Shown piece after piece: positions 1-8,754 of a DNA stretch of 64,000 nucleotides. Position numbers and translations under genes: made by a program. Position 1 is the stretch's first letter; every line of letters starts with the position of its first letter. The DNA comes from Candidatus Wolbachia massiliensis. GTDB taxonomy: Bacteria > Pseudomonadota > Alphaproteobacteria > Rickettsiales > Anaplasmataceae. Below the pieces are notes generated by a model. The model made no database searches. It was not told where the DNA came from and saw only the letters and a list, made by a program, of their open reading frames with translations. Location: contig NZ_CP061738.1 in NCBI RefSeq assembly GCF_014771645.1, positions 1,090,199 to 1,154,198 on the forward strand. The letters are read 5' to 3'.

Positions 1-6
1 TAGCTG

Positions 7-86
7 AAGTAGTCTATAGCCTTTTTACTGCTCCAAACACAAAAATGTTGAATATTTCTTAAGAATTGTGTATAATTGTTAATGAT
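7..86. repeat. Leader repeat of the Rpn-type gene (copy 1)
   Basis: This non-coding stretch is nearly identical to 42695-42773, and both lie directly in front of an Rpn-family nuclease gene. The shared block therefore looks like the upstream part of one duplicated or mobile unit rather than a local promoter. Similarity fades about 20 bases before the start codons. A shorter related piece, sharing only the tract around tctatagcc, lies near 44150. Confidence 0.75.
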
Positions 87-103
87 TTTTAGGTTAATTT
101 CTT

Positions 104-1097
104 ATGGCTCTTTCTAAATTTCTCGATCCAAAAAACAATTATGCCTTTAGACGCATCTTTGGTACTGAAAACAATAAAGATATCCTCATTCATTTTCTCA
201 ATGATGTTCTCAACCTCACTGGTGAAGCTAAAATAAAGGATGTGCAGTTTCTAAGTCCTATTCAAAACCCTGACATTGCTGCTAAAAAGGAGAGTATTGT
301 CCTGTAGAGATTCTGCAGGTGATCTGCGAGATGCAGGTCGCTAGAACAACTGGCTTTGAAAAACGCGCACAATACTATGCTGCTGGAGCTTATTTTAGCC
401 AAGCCGGAATAGGTATCATCAACTTAAAGAAGTTATCTTCATAGCCATCACTGATTTTGTTCTATTTCCTAAGAAATTAGCCTACAAATCCGATCATTTG
501 ACAAGATTACTCACGAACATGACCTGAAGGACTTTAGTTTTACTTTCATAGAACTACCGAAATTTCCAAAAACAAAAGAGGATCAATTAGAAAATATAGT
601 CGAAAAATGGATATATTTCTTTAAGTATGCAAGTGAAACTAGTGAAGAGGATCTAAAGAAAATAGTAGGAAGTGACGAGATTATTGGCAGGGCTTACAAT
701 GAGTTGATAGAGTATAATTGGACTAGGGAAGAACGGGCTATATATCAACAAGCTAAGAAAAATGAGGATGATTTGCCTCAACCAGAAGTTTAATGAAGGT
801 AGAGATGAAGGCATCCTTATCGGTCAAGAACTCGGCATCAAAATTGGTGAGGAGATGGGTATTCAGATCGGACAAGAACGTGGCAGACATGAAGGCATTC
901 TTATCGGTCAAGAACGCGGCATCAAAATTGGTGGGGAGGTGGGAAAAATTGAAGGTAAGGCGGAAGGGAGAAGAGAAAGGGATATTGAAGTTGCAAAAAA
1001 CCTACTCAAAGCTGGGATTTCCATTGATGTTATCTCTCAAACAACTGATCTTTCACACGATGAAATAAAACAACTTCAGGAAGATAGCGCCCTGTGA
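104..1097 (+). pseudogene. Rpn family PD-(D/E)XK nuclease / putative transposase, decayed
   Basis: The reading frame opens with MALSKFLDPKNNYAFRRIFG, the usual start of Wolbachia Rpn-family (recombination-promoting nuclease, PD-(D/E)XK) proteins. It stops after 67 codons near 307. The rest continues in shifting frames: an ELPKFPKTK block near 550-575, an ENIVEKWIYFFKYA block near 590-632, and a C-terminal frame ending in TDLSHDEIKQLQEDSAL. The C-terminal part carries EG/IG-rich repeats, including an 84-base (28-codon) direct repeat with units starting near 811 and 895. Several frameshifts and stops make it non-functional. The paralogue at 42792-43711 is also broken, in different places. Confidence 0.85.
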
Positions 1098-1215
1098 ATG
1101 TTGTAATTTATCTGGTAAGTGTTGTTATATTGGTATAAGTTTTACATGACAGAAGCACGGTAAAGGGCAGATAGCGTTGATGTAAAACTTGTAGGAATTT
1201 ATTTTTGAGGTTATT

Positions 1216-1654
1216 ATGTTTAAAATGTGTCGATGTTTTAAGCCTATAAAGTTATTAAATATTTGCTTAATGTTATCTACAACTGTTTTACTCACTGGTT
1301 GTTTTGCAACGATGTTTTCTGGTTCTACACAAGCAATCCGAATTCAAGGTAGTAGATGATGAAGGTAACTTGATGGAAAAAGTTAAATGCGTTGTATATG
1401 ACCCATCTGGAATGAGCCATTCTCTTATATCTAACCCTGGAGTAGTGGTTATTCAGCGAGGTTCAGGATCATTGTTTGTTGATTGTAAAAAAGCAGGTTA
1501 TAAACAGTTAAATTTAATGGTAGGTGAAAGTTTTAATAAGGTTGTTTTATTAAATCTACTGTGGTTGCCTGGTTTTGTCATCGACACAGTCACCGGAGCT
1601 TATAAACAATATCCATCGCACTACGTTGTAACTATGGAGGCATCTGGTTCATAG
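1216..1654 (+). pseudogene. Small lipoprotein, frameshifted
   Basis: An ATG at 1216 opens a 43-codon frame with a basic N-terminus, a hydrophobic stretch and a lipobox-like LLTGC, typical of a bacterial lipoprotein signal. It ends at a stop near 1345. An overlapping frame carries on from about 1345 to 1654 with a soluble domain (VVDDEGNLMEKVKCVVYDPS onward) ending in MEASGS. The two halves fit one lipoprotein of about 140 residues joined across a single frameshift between about 1310 and 1350. I cannot tell whether the shift is a real mutation, a phase-variable change or a sequencing error. The family function is unknown. Confidence 0.65.
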
Positions 1655-1660
1655 AAAAAA

Positions 1661-1987
1661 ATGCTTAAACACAGTGGACCAAAGAAATTAAAATCTATAG
1701 TAGAAAATTGTGCATTAAAGTGCATAAAGAATAAGATGAGCAAAAATGAAATACGTCTTATTTTAAATTGGAAAAGCATAGTTGGAGCAGAAATAGCGGA
1801 GTGTACGAAACCAAAAAAGATTTTGTATGCACAAAATGTAAATTCAGGTGTACTGCATCTGGTAGTAACAAATGGCAGTAAAGCATTGGAAGTCCAGCAT
1901 ATGATTTCCCTTGTCATAGAAAAAATTACGATATTTTTTGGTTATAAAGCAGTATATGGTATAAAAATTAAGCAAGAGAGTTGTTGA
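1661..1987 (+). CDS. DUF721/DciA-like protein
   Basis: This is a 108-residue basic protein. The central segment (LNWKSIVGAEIAECTKPKKI, then LHLVVTNGSKALEVQHM) matches the layout of DUF721 proteins: a W-x-x-IVG motif followed by a KH-like fold. DUF721 includes DciA, which in bacteria lacking DnaC/DnaI helps load the replicative helicase DnaB. Rickettsiales have no dnaC, so this role is plausible but inferred. The gene starts 6 bases after the lipoprotein frame ends and may be co-transcribed with it. The length is typical of short alphaproteobacterial members. Confidence 0.7.
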   Translation: MLKHSGPKKLKSIVENCALKCIKNKMSKNEIRLILNWKSIVGAEIAECTKPKKILYAQNVNSGVLHLVVTNGSKALEVQHMISLVIEKITIFFGYKAVYGIKIKQESC

Positions 1988-2044
1988 CTATTTCACTATA
2001 TAAGGTAATCTAAATACTTAAGTAGAATAATTTGGTATATTGAA

Positions 2045-2359
2045 GTGAGTAGAGTTTGCGAACTAACAAATAGAAAGAAATCTTTTGGTAATAAGGTATC
2101 ACATTCAAACCGTAAAACAAAACGCACCTTTCTCTTAAATTTACATAATGTTACGCTGATGAGTAATATATTAAACAAAAAGTTTAAGTTTCGTATAGCA
2201 TCAAGAACTTTAAGAACTATAGATTACAAAGGTGATCTCGATGCTTTTCTACTCAACACAAGAACAGTAAAACTAAGTGAAAAAGCACAAAAAATAAAAA
2301 GAAGGTTAAAAAAAGTTTTAGCAAGGCAAGAGATAGAGCTAGCTGTTTCAGATGCATAG
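2045..2359 (+). CDS. rpmB: 50S ribosomal protein L28
   Basis: This 104-residue basic protein begins with SRVCELT, the usual L28 N-terminus, followed by the [14 protein letters not shown] block that contacts 23S rRNA. I chose the GTG at 2045 because it places the family N-terminus at residue 1; no in-frame ATG lies upstream. It overlaps lipA by 8 bases, suggesting translational coupling. The C-terminus has the lysine-rich extension seen in other Rickettsiales. Confidence 0.93.
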   Translation: MSRVCELTNRKKSFGNKVSHSNRKTKRTFLLNLHNVTLMSNILNKKFKFRIASRTLRTIDYKGDLDAFLLNTRTVKLSEKAQKIKRRLKKVLARQEIELAVSDA

Positions 2360-3215
2360 TAAGCCTCCATGGCTCAGAGCAAAGGCTCCAACTGGTGAGA
2401 TATTCAATGAAACTTTAAACACTGTTAAACTGCATAACCTACATACAGTATGTGAAGAGGCTGCATGTCCGAATATTGGAGAATGTTGGAATAAACGTCA
2501 CGCTACCGTGATGATTCTTGGTTCTGTTTGCACTCGTGCTTGCGCATTTTGCAACGTTGCAACTGGTATTCCTGATAAATTAGATCCCCACGAGCCAGAA
2601 AACTTAGCAAAAGCAATAAAAAAGTTAAATTTAAAGCATGTTGTCATTACTTCTGTTGATCGTGATGATTTACCAGATGGTGGTGCAAATCAGTTTATAA
2701 AGTGTATAGAAGAAATTAGAAAAATCACTTCAGAAACAACAATAGAAATTTTGACTCCTGACTTTTTAAACAAAAAAGGAGCATTTGAAGCAATTGCTAT
2801 TGCATCGCCTGATGTCTATAACCACAATATCGAGACAGTGCCAAGATTATATGCAAAAATCAGACCACGGGCTCGTTATTTTCATTCACTGTATTTATTG
2901 AAAATGGTGAAGCAGATTAATCCTAAACTCTTTACAAAGTCGGGACTCATGGTTGGTCTTGGAGAAACAAAAGAGGAAGTATTTCAGGTTATGGATGATT
3001 TACGCAGTGCTGACGTTGATTTTATCACAATCGGTCAATATCTGCAGCCGACTCCAAAACATGCAAAACTTGATAGGTATGTTACTCCAGAAGAATTTGA
3101 GCATTATAAATACATCGCCTATTCTAAAGGATTCTCAGTAGTTGCATCAAGCCCACTGACTCGGTCATCATACCATGCTGAAGAAGATTTTAACAGGCTC
3201 AAGGCTTGCCGCTAA
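2352..3215 (+). CDS. lipA: Lipoyl synthase
   Basis: This radical-SAM enzyme inserts two sulfurs into octanoyl groups on E2 subunits of pyruvate and 2-oxoglutarate dehydrogenases and on GcvH. It has the auxiliary-cluster cysteines [12 protein letters not shown] near residues 34-45 and the SAM-cluster motif CTRACAFC near 60-67. The C-terminal RSSYHAEE carries the conserved serine that ligates the auxiliary cluster. At 287 residues it is full length. It overlaps rpmB upstream and ends 3 bases before a convergent gene. It supplies the cofactor for the pyruvate dehydrogenase whose E1 alpha is encoded at 25406-26392. Confidence 0.97.
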   Translation: MHSKPPWLRAKAPTGEIFNETLNTVKLHNLHTVCEEAACPNIGECWNKRHATVMILGSVCTRACAFCNVATGIPDKLDPHEPENLAKAIKKLNLKHVVITSVDRDDLPDGGANQFIKCIEEIRKITSETTIEILTPDFLNKKGAFEAIAIASPDVYNHNIETVPRLYAKIRPRARYFHSLYLLKMVKQINPKLFTKSGLMVGLGETKEEVFQVMDDLRSADVDFITIGQYLQPTPKHAKLDRYVTPEEFEHYKYIAYSKGFSVVASSPLTRSSYHAEEDFNRLKACR

Positions 3216-3218
3216 TGT

Positions 3219-4067
3219 TTATGGTGCGCGCCCCAAGCCCAATGAGAGTGCATCTGGCTCACTCACTACTTTAAGTGGCTTGCCCAGGCTATGTCCCATT
3301 TTTATATTACGCTCAGAGTCATACTCTATTCTTGTATCAAACTTGAAACCTAATTTCTCACAGAGCTTTTTAAAGTATTCAATAATCTTGTTAACAATGT
3401 CAATGAGCTTATCAAGTAAATTATCATCACCAGCTCTATAGTCCTCTAGCTCTTTAGGAATTGTAAGAAGTACTTTTCCATCTTCATATGTCACGTTTCC
3501 ATCCTTGCACTTCAGCTGAAACTCTGCTGAACAGCATAAATTGCATTTTACAGGCAGAGGATCATGCACATTGCAAACATATTTAGTTCTGTAACTAAAA
3601 CTGAACTTTAAACAATCAGGTTTATCACAATCTATATGCGTTCTTTGTTCACTTTCACTGCTTAGTATCAACAAATCAAACGGTAGAAGAGCTTTGCCCC
3701 GCTGAGCAGAGAAAAAATGAGAATATCCTTCCTGATTATAATGAGTTATCAACTCTTCAATAATAGAGTCATTTGGAACTGTTGCATCAGCATGTTCAAA
3801 CATTTCTGTAAAAACTGCTTTAAGAAATGGACGTTTTTCATCTTTTGAAATTAGATTCTTATGTTTTGAATACAGATTGTTAATAAATTCGTTAGTTATT
3901 TTTTGTCCGTTAATAGCAAGGCCGGATTCTCTATTAAGATCCCTATATGTTGCCTCACCGGAATTTATTGTATTCCAACCCTTTGATGTTACTGTTTTAG
4001 CTTTTAAATCATTATGCTTTAGCTCCTTCACTTTAGCTTTCAACGCATTGACCATTTTTTTCGACAT
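3219..4067 (-). CDS. Hypothetical protein with a cysteine-rich centre
   Basis: I do not recognise this 282-residue protein. The ATG at 4067 is preceded by a good GGAGG site and is preferred over the in-frame ATG at 4079. The N-terminal 30 residues are lysine-rich and probably helical. The middle holds a cysteine/histidine cluster (CDKPDC, YVCNVH, VKCNLCC, LKC) that could bind a metal. The C-terminal third is helical (LLDKLIDIVNKIIEYFKKL). No signal peptide is evident. It converges with lipA and lies 57 bases downstream of the truncated GTA gene on the same strand. Confidence 0.6.
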   Translation of the reverse strand: MSKKMVNALKAKVKELKHNDLKAKTVTSKGWNTINSGEATYRDLNRESGLAINGQKITNEFINNLYSKHKNLISKDEKRPFLKAVFTEMFEHADATVPNDSIIEELITHYNQEGYSHFFSAQRGKALLPFDLLILSSESEQRTHIDCDKPDCLKFSFSYRTKYVCNVHDPLPVKCNLCCSAEFQLKCKDGNVTYEDGKVLLTIPKELEDYRAGDDNLLDKLIDIVNKIIEYFKKLCEKLGFKFDTRIEYDSERNIKMGHSLGKPLKVVSEPDALSLGLGRAP

Positions 4068-4123
4068 TGTAACCTCCACTATTAACAGTATTTATGTTTA
4101 TTCTAACGTATATTTATTAAATT

Positions 4124-5389
4124 TTAATTACTCAATACTTTCCCCTCCGTATTATCCAGCGAATCACCGTACGTGACTGCTTTTAAGTAAAATCTTTTTC
4201 CTGGTTGTACCTCAAAAGATATTATTGAATCATCAAGCAAAACAAATTTTTCACCTGTGGCATGATCATATTCTTTAGTGTCTTTTTGTCCTCTGGTAAG
4301 ATTACTCAATTTGTATTTATTCTTATCTATAAGTTCAGCATCCTGAAATTTTATTATCTCTTTTCCAACCAATGCTAAATTTGAGTTTGCAATTGGGCTC
4401 ATTGACAGCTTACCAAAACGTAACACCACTATAATTCCCTTATTTGTAGATTCCATTACATATCCGTAAGTAGACTGTTTATTTGTGCTTGTGATAGGCT
4501 TATAATCCTTATCATCATCAGAGATAAAGAGCGTTGCTCCTTTCCAATTCTTTTCCTCATTTGCTAAAGTAAAGCTTACAATATTACTAGCAACATGCGG
4601 TAAATCAACCATTTCTGCGATGGTTTTGCTGATGTGAAAAAGAGGATGTTCTTTAAGCATCAGTGACTTTGTCGTAGGGAAAGAAAGTTTATATATAGAA
4701 TGATCATGACTGACTCCACTTACTTGAATGGACATACTCTCAAATTTTGTTTTTGTAATTCTCACTGCATGTTTTTTCTTACCGTCTAAAATTATTATTA
4801 TGTCGCTTGGTGAAAGCCACGCATATTTTATCGGCAGCTTAAAATTGTATATATTTCTCTCTTGCCACGAAGAATAAAGTAAAACTTCAGCTATATTTTG
4901 CGCCTCTCCCTCTTCCATAATGAGTGGTATTTCAACTGTTGTAGCGGTGCTTTGCTTTGGCAGTTCGGCATACTTAACATCGATTGGGTAGCCAAAATTA
5001 CGGTTAAAATAAACAACGTTGACCTTATTATTTAAATCCAACTGACTGATGTTAATAAGCTGCATTTGCCTTGCATTGTCCATTTCACCAATTGGTATTT
5101 CGGTTGTAACTCTCCTGCTCCTTTGGACAAATTTCAACTTAGAACTCTGCTCAACAACATCAAAAAAATAGCAACTTCGCAGCATTTTTATAATTGAACG
5201 TACCGATTGTTGATCATTTATTACATACCCAAACAACGATCCTTTAATACCACTTGTATTAAACTGATCACTCTTTAAACTTGCCTTTTGCAATAGATCA
5301 GATAAAACATCGGAAATATTAAGCTGTGAGAGCTTTCCCTGAATCCAATGTCCTGTCTGCCAGTTATGGCAGTCAGCCCACATATCACA
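4124..5389 (-). pseudogene. GTA gp15-like tail/host-specificity protein, N-terminus removed by IS5
   Basis: The remaining 420 or so codons resemble the C-terminal half of the large alphaproteobacterial GTA tail protein (Rhodobacter gp15, the GTA_TIM / phage-tail multidomain family). The opening NWQTGHW, the following helical ISDVLSDLLQKA and the GYVINDQQSVRSIIKML stretch correspond to the region after the TIM-barrel domain. The coding frame runs straight into an IS5 right end at 5390, so everything upstream (the TIM barrel, normally several hundred residues) is missing here. An internal ATG at 5383 could start a shortened product. This is part of a dispersed GTA relic; other GTA homologues lie at 47108-50382. 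Confidence 0.7.
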
Positions 5390-5493
5390 AGACCTGCTGC
5401 GAAGTGGTACGTACTAATTTCAGGATAAATTAGGTTAAAAAAGCAGTTGGCTAAAACCCATGCCTCAAATTCACGAGACCAGCTATTATGTTA
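5390..5493 (-). mobile_element. IS5-family right-end fragment (104 bp)
   Basis: Read on the minus strand, this is the last 100 or so bases of the same IS5 element seen whole at 44282-45242, including its terminal inverted repeat beginning AGACCTGCTGCGAAG and the last transposase codons. It truncates the GTA gp15-like gene at 5389. Its inner end is cut by the IS630 copy at 5494. It points away from the larger IS5 piece at 6446-7316. Confidence 0.9.
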
Positions 5494-6443
5494 TAGCCCT
5501 TCTCATAAAAGTAGAAACAGGATAGAATAGGGGCTTAGGGTAATGAAAAGGTAAAAGTGCCAGCAGCATATAGCTATGACTTAAGGAAAAAAGCCATCCA
5601 GGCGTTGGATGAAGGAGAGAGTAAAACAGCAGTAGCAAAGAGATTCAAAATTGGTAGAGTAACATTGTATAAATGGGAGAAAAGGCGCAAAGAAACAGGA
5701 GATTTTCAATCGAAGAAACTGGGGAATAGGGGCTATAATCATAAAATTACCGACTGGAATGCGTTTGCAGAATTTGTGAAAAAACATGGCGATAAAACAC
5801 AGTCAGAGGTGGCTAAACTATGGGGCAATATAAGTCGTCAAACAATTCATAGAGCTCTGAAAAAAATTGGATTTACACGCAAAAAAAGACTTATGGGTAC
5901 AAAGAAAGGAACGAAGAAAAACGAGCTGAATTTTTAAAAGTTATATCTGCAAAATCTCCTGAAAAGCTGGTATATATTGATGAATCTGGTATAGACAATA
6001 CAGAGGACTACCCATACGGGTATTGCAGAAAGGGAGAGAGGTTTCATGCATTAAAATCAGGTAAAAAAACGCAGCGAGTTAGCATGATTGCAGCTTTAAA
6101 CAAGGGAAAAATCGTTGCACCTATGACCTTTGAAGGCTATTGTGATACAGAGATTTTTAATGGCTGGTTCGAGCAATTTCTGGCACCAATTTTACAGCCT
6201 GGACAAACGGTGATTTTGGACAATGCAACTTTTCATAAGTCTAAAAAGATTGTCGAATTTGCCAAAAGTGTTGGTGCAGAAATTATGTATCTCCCTCCCT
6301 ATTCTCCTGATTTTAATGATATTGAACACTATTGGTTTGCTATCAAAAACAGAGTCAGAAGGAACATACCTCTGTTTAAATCTTTTCGCCATGCTGTCGA
6401 TTCTGCTTTTCTTCATTTGTTTCTACTTTTATGAGAAGGGCTA
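5494..6443 (+). mobile_element. IS630-family insertion sequence (copy 1)
   Basis: A 950-bp element bounded by inverted ends TAGCCCTTCTCATAAAAGTA and flanked by TA on both sides (5492-5493 and 6444-6445), as expected for IS630/Tc1 elements. It matches the copy at 8755-9704 in the opposite orientation, and the copy that begins at 63890. The two flanks belong to different parts of IS5 in opposite orientation, so the flanks do not represent a simple insertion. Confidence 0.93.
5557..6434 (+). CDS. IS630 transposase, two frames joined by -1 frameshift
   Basis: The first frame (5557-5937, 126 residues) is an N-terminal helix-turn-helix region (YDLRKKAIQAL, then AVAKRFKIGRVTLYKWEKR) of the IS630/Tc1 type. 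The second frame carries the DDE catalytic domain (VYIDESG, VILDNATFHKS, PYSPDFNDIEHYW) and ends at 6434. They overlap across a run of seven A at 5881-5887. A -1 slip there gives KKTYGYKERNEEKRAEF and continues in frame through position 6084, restoring a single protein of about 290 residues. Frameshifting at A-runs is a known expression strategy in this family. The three aspartate/glutamate positions are present, so it may be active. Confidence 0.88.
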
Positions 6444-7255
6444 TAAATAAACACCCAAGAAATTTTCGAGATATAACGGGATTGAAAATAGAAGAATTCG
6501 AAAAAATTGTTAAAAAAGTAAGGCCAGAGTGGGAAAAGCTTGAAAAACAGAAAAAGCGCCACGGAAGAACTGCTAAATTACCAACGCTGGAAGATAAAAT
6601 GCTGTGCGTAATTTTGTATTATCGGACCTACATAACCCACAGATTTTTGGGCTGCCTTTTCAATTTACATAATGCAAATATTTGCCGACTTTTGAAGAAA
6701 ATAGAGCCGCTACTGGCCAAAAAAATTACCATAAAAAAGGACAGAACCCTAACTCCAGAGAGGATTTTGAAGGTACTGGCAGATGTTACAGAACAGCAGA
6801 TACAGCAGCCAAAAGAAAGCAAAAAACGTAAGAGATCTTACTCAGGAAAGAAAAAAATGACGACTATGAAAACAGAAATTGTGATCGAAGAAAGTGGGCA
6901 AATTCTATCGGTTTCAAGATCTTACCGTGGGAAAATTCACGATTTTCGGATAAGAAAACAGGAGAAATTGCTGCCTACGGACAGTATAAAGCATGCTGAT
7001 TCTGGCTATCAGGGATGGCAAAAGTTGCAAAGTAATGTTGTGATACCATACAAAAAATACCGAAAAAAGCTACTAACTGAGGAGCAAAAGGAGCACAACC
7101 GAGAGTTGGCATCATTTAGAATGAGGGTCGAAAATAAGATACGAGAATTGAAAATATTCAAGATTTTGTCGTACGTTTACCGCAACTTTCAGAAAAAATA
7201 TAACATGAGATTTAACATAATAGCTGGTCTCGTGAATTTGAGGCATGGGTTTTAG
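6431..7255 (+). CDS. IS5-family transposase with IS630-supplied start
   Basis: This 274-residue DDE transposase (IS5 family, helix-turn-helix Tnp_4 plus DDE_Tnp_4 type) is the same as the 277-residue copies at 44348 and 53939 from NKHPRNFRDITG onward. Its first five codons, MRRAI, come from the terminal repeat of the IS630 next to it, which contributes an in-frame ATG. Catalytic region landmarks include HADSGYQG and the C-terminal MRVENKIRELKIF. Whether it is translated is unknown, because the normal IS5 promoter is gone. Confidence 0.8.
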   Translation: MRRAINKHPRNFRDITGLKIEEFEKIVKKVRPEWEKLEKQKKRHGRTAKLPTLEDKMLCVILYYRTYITHRFLGCLFNLHNANICRLLKKIEPLLAKKITIKKDRTLTPERILKVLADVTEQQIQQPKESKKRKRSYSGKKKMTTMKTEIVIEESGQILSVSRSYRGKIHDFRIRKQEKLLPTDSIKHADSGYQGWQKLQSNVVIPYKKYRKKLLTEEQKEHNRELASFRMRVENKIRELKIFKILSYVYRNFQKKYNMRFNIIAGLVNLRHGF

Positions 7256-7316
7256 CCAACTGCTTTTTTAACCTAATTTATCCTGAAATTAGTACGTACC
7301 ACTTCGCAGCAGGTCT
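6446..7316 (+). mobile_element. IS5-family element lacking its left ~90 bp
   Basis: This segment equals positions 91-961 of the intact IS5 at 44282-45242, ending in GCAGCAGGTCT. Its left terminus is replaced by the IS630 end. Without the left inverted repeat it cannot be a normal transposition substrate, although it still encodes nearly all of the transposase. Confidence 0.92.
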
Positions 7317-8754
7317 AAAGTTAGTGTAGAGCGAAGTTGTTAACTTTAAAAGTATGAGTTTTTTTGAGGGAGGTATGTTATGCCCAATGGGAGAAGTGAA
7401 GACAATGTAGTAGAAGTGGTAGAAGCAAGTAATCAGCAAAGGGGTTCTGGTATTAAGCTAATAAATAGTACGGCAGAGCATATTTATGAAATAATGTTTT
7501 TTTTATGGTGTCTACCATATCTACCATCGCATGGTGACAACTGTGTAGGGATGAGAGAGTTGAAAGGAAGCAGAGTTGACATTTCTTCACTTATATCTCT
7601 CGGGAACAAGATTGATGAAATAAAAAAAGCGCACCCTTTCACTGAGAGTTTAACTATGATGAGGTTTCTTAGCTCAATTGCAGAAAATCATGAATTACGT
7701 GAAGAATTAAACGTATTAAATGGTGTTGTCGAACATTTTTACCGCTTGCCCAGTTTTACCGATTACCAAAATATTCTTTCTCGATTAAATAAGATAGAAA
7801 AGAATTTCAATCTGTCAAGTATAGTAAGAAAGACATATTTTTTAAAATCACTGAAAAAGAAAGAGAATTTTGCTAGTATTTTTGAGAATTTTAAAAAGCG
7901 TAAATGGCATTTTTACGATCTAATGAATGATGAGGACTTTAGACAAAAGTATGTATATAAAGCATTAAATGAAGAAGACAAATCTTTCAGTGAGGACTTT
8001 AAGAAAAGTATGGATAACTACATAAAATTAGTAGAAGAAGGAAAAAAAGTTGTAAATCAATATTTTAAAGCTCAAGATGTGGATGTTCAAGCTTATTACG
8101 AAGAAGTTGAGGATAACGGTAACATTTTGCACACAAATTTTGTTAATTACCATGGAAATGAGCCAATAAAGACAAGTGATATTTTACAACATGACAGAAA
8201 TACTAGAGAATTGAATATCTATTGCAATAAAAAACGTGAGGTGCGTGTTTGTCGAGAAGGTAGCAAAAGAAATTATACATTCGAAGAAGGGGCATGTTAT
8301 CAAATAACAAGCACTTGGCCTGTAAAGGATGAGTCTGGGAGAGTTTCAACTTGTACCATGATTATGAATGTGGGCAGTGATGGAATAACTAAAATAGAGA
8401 AATTCAGTGGTCGGGAGCCTAATGGTAAGGATGTTGAATTATCGTTAGAAGAAAATAAAGGATTAATAGCACAAAATAAGGAATTATACATTGAAGGCTT
8501 GCTCTTATCTGAGGCAGTGGAGGAGTTCTTAAAACTGCAATGTAGAGAAAGTGTAATAAAAACGGACGAGAATAAAGGACAGCATCCTGTACTATTGCCT
8601 GGCGTTACGCCTACCATTACTAATAGCAGCTTACAAGGTGATGACACTATAGTAGCAAATCAGAAGCTAGATAAGAAACCGGATAATCAAGGTAATATTG
8701 GTAGTAATTCTACTCCTACTAATAGTGGTGCATCAATGACACCTACGAAAGTTA

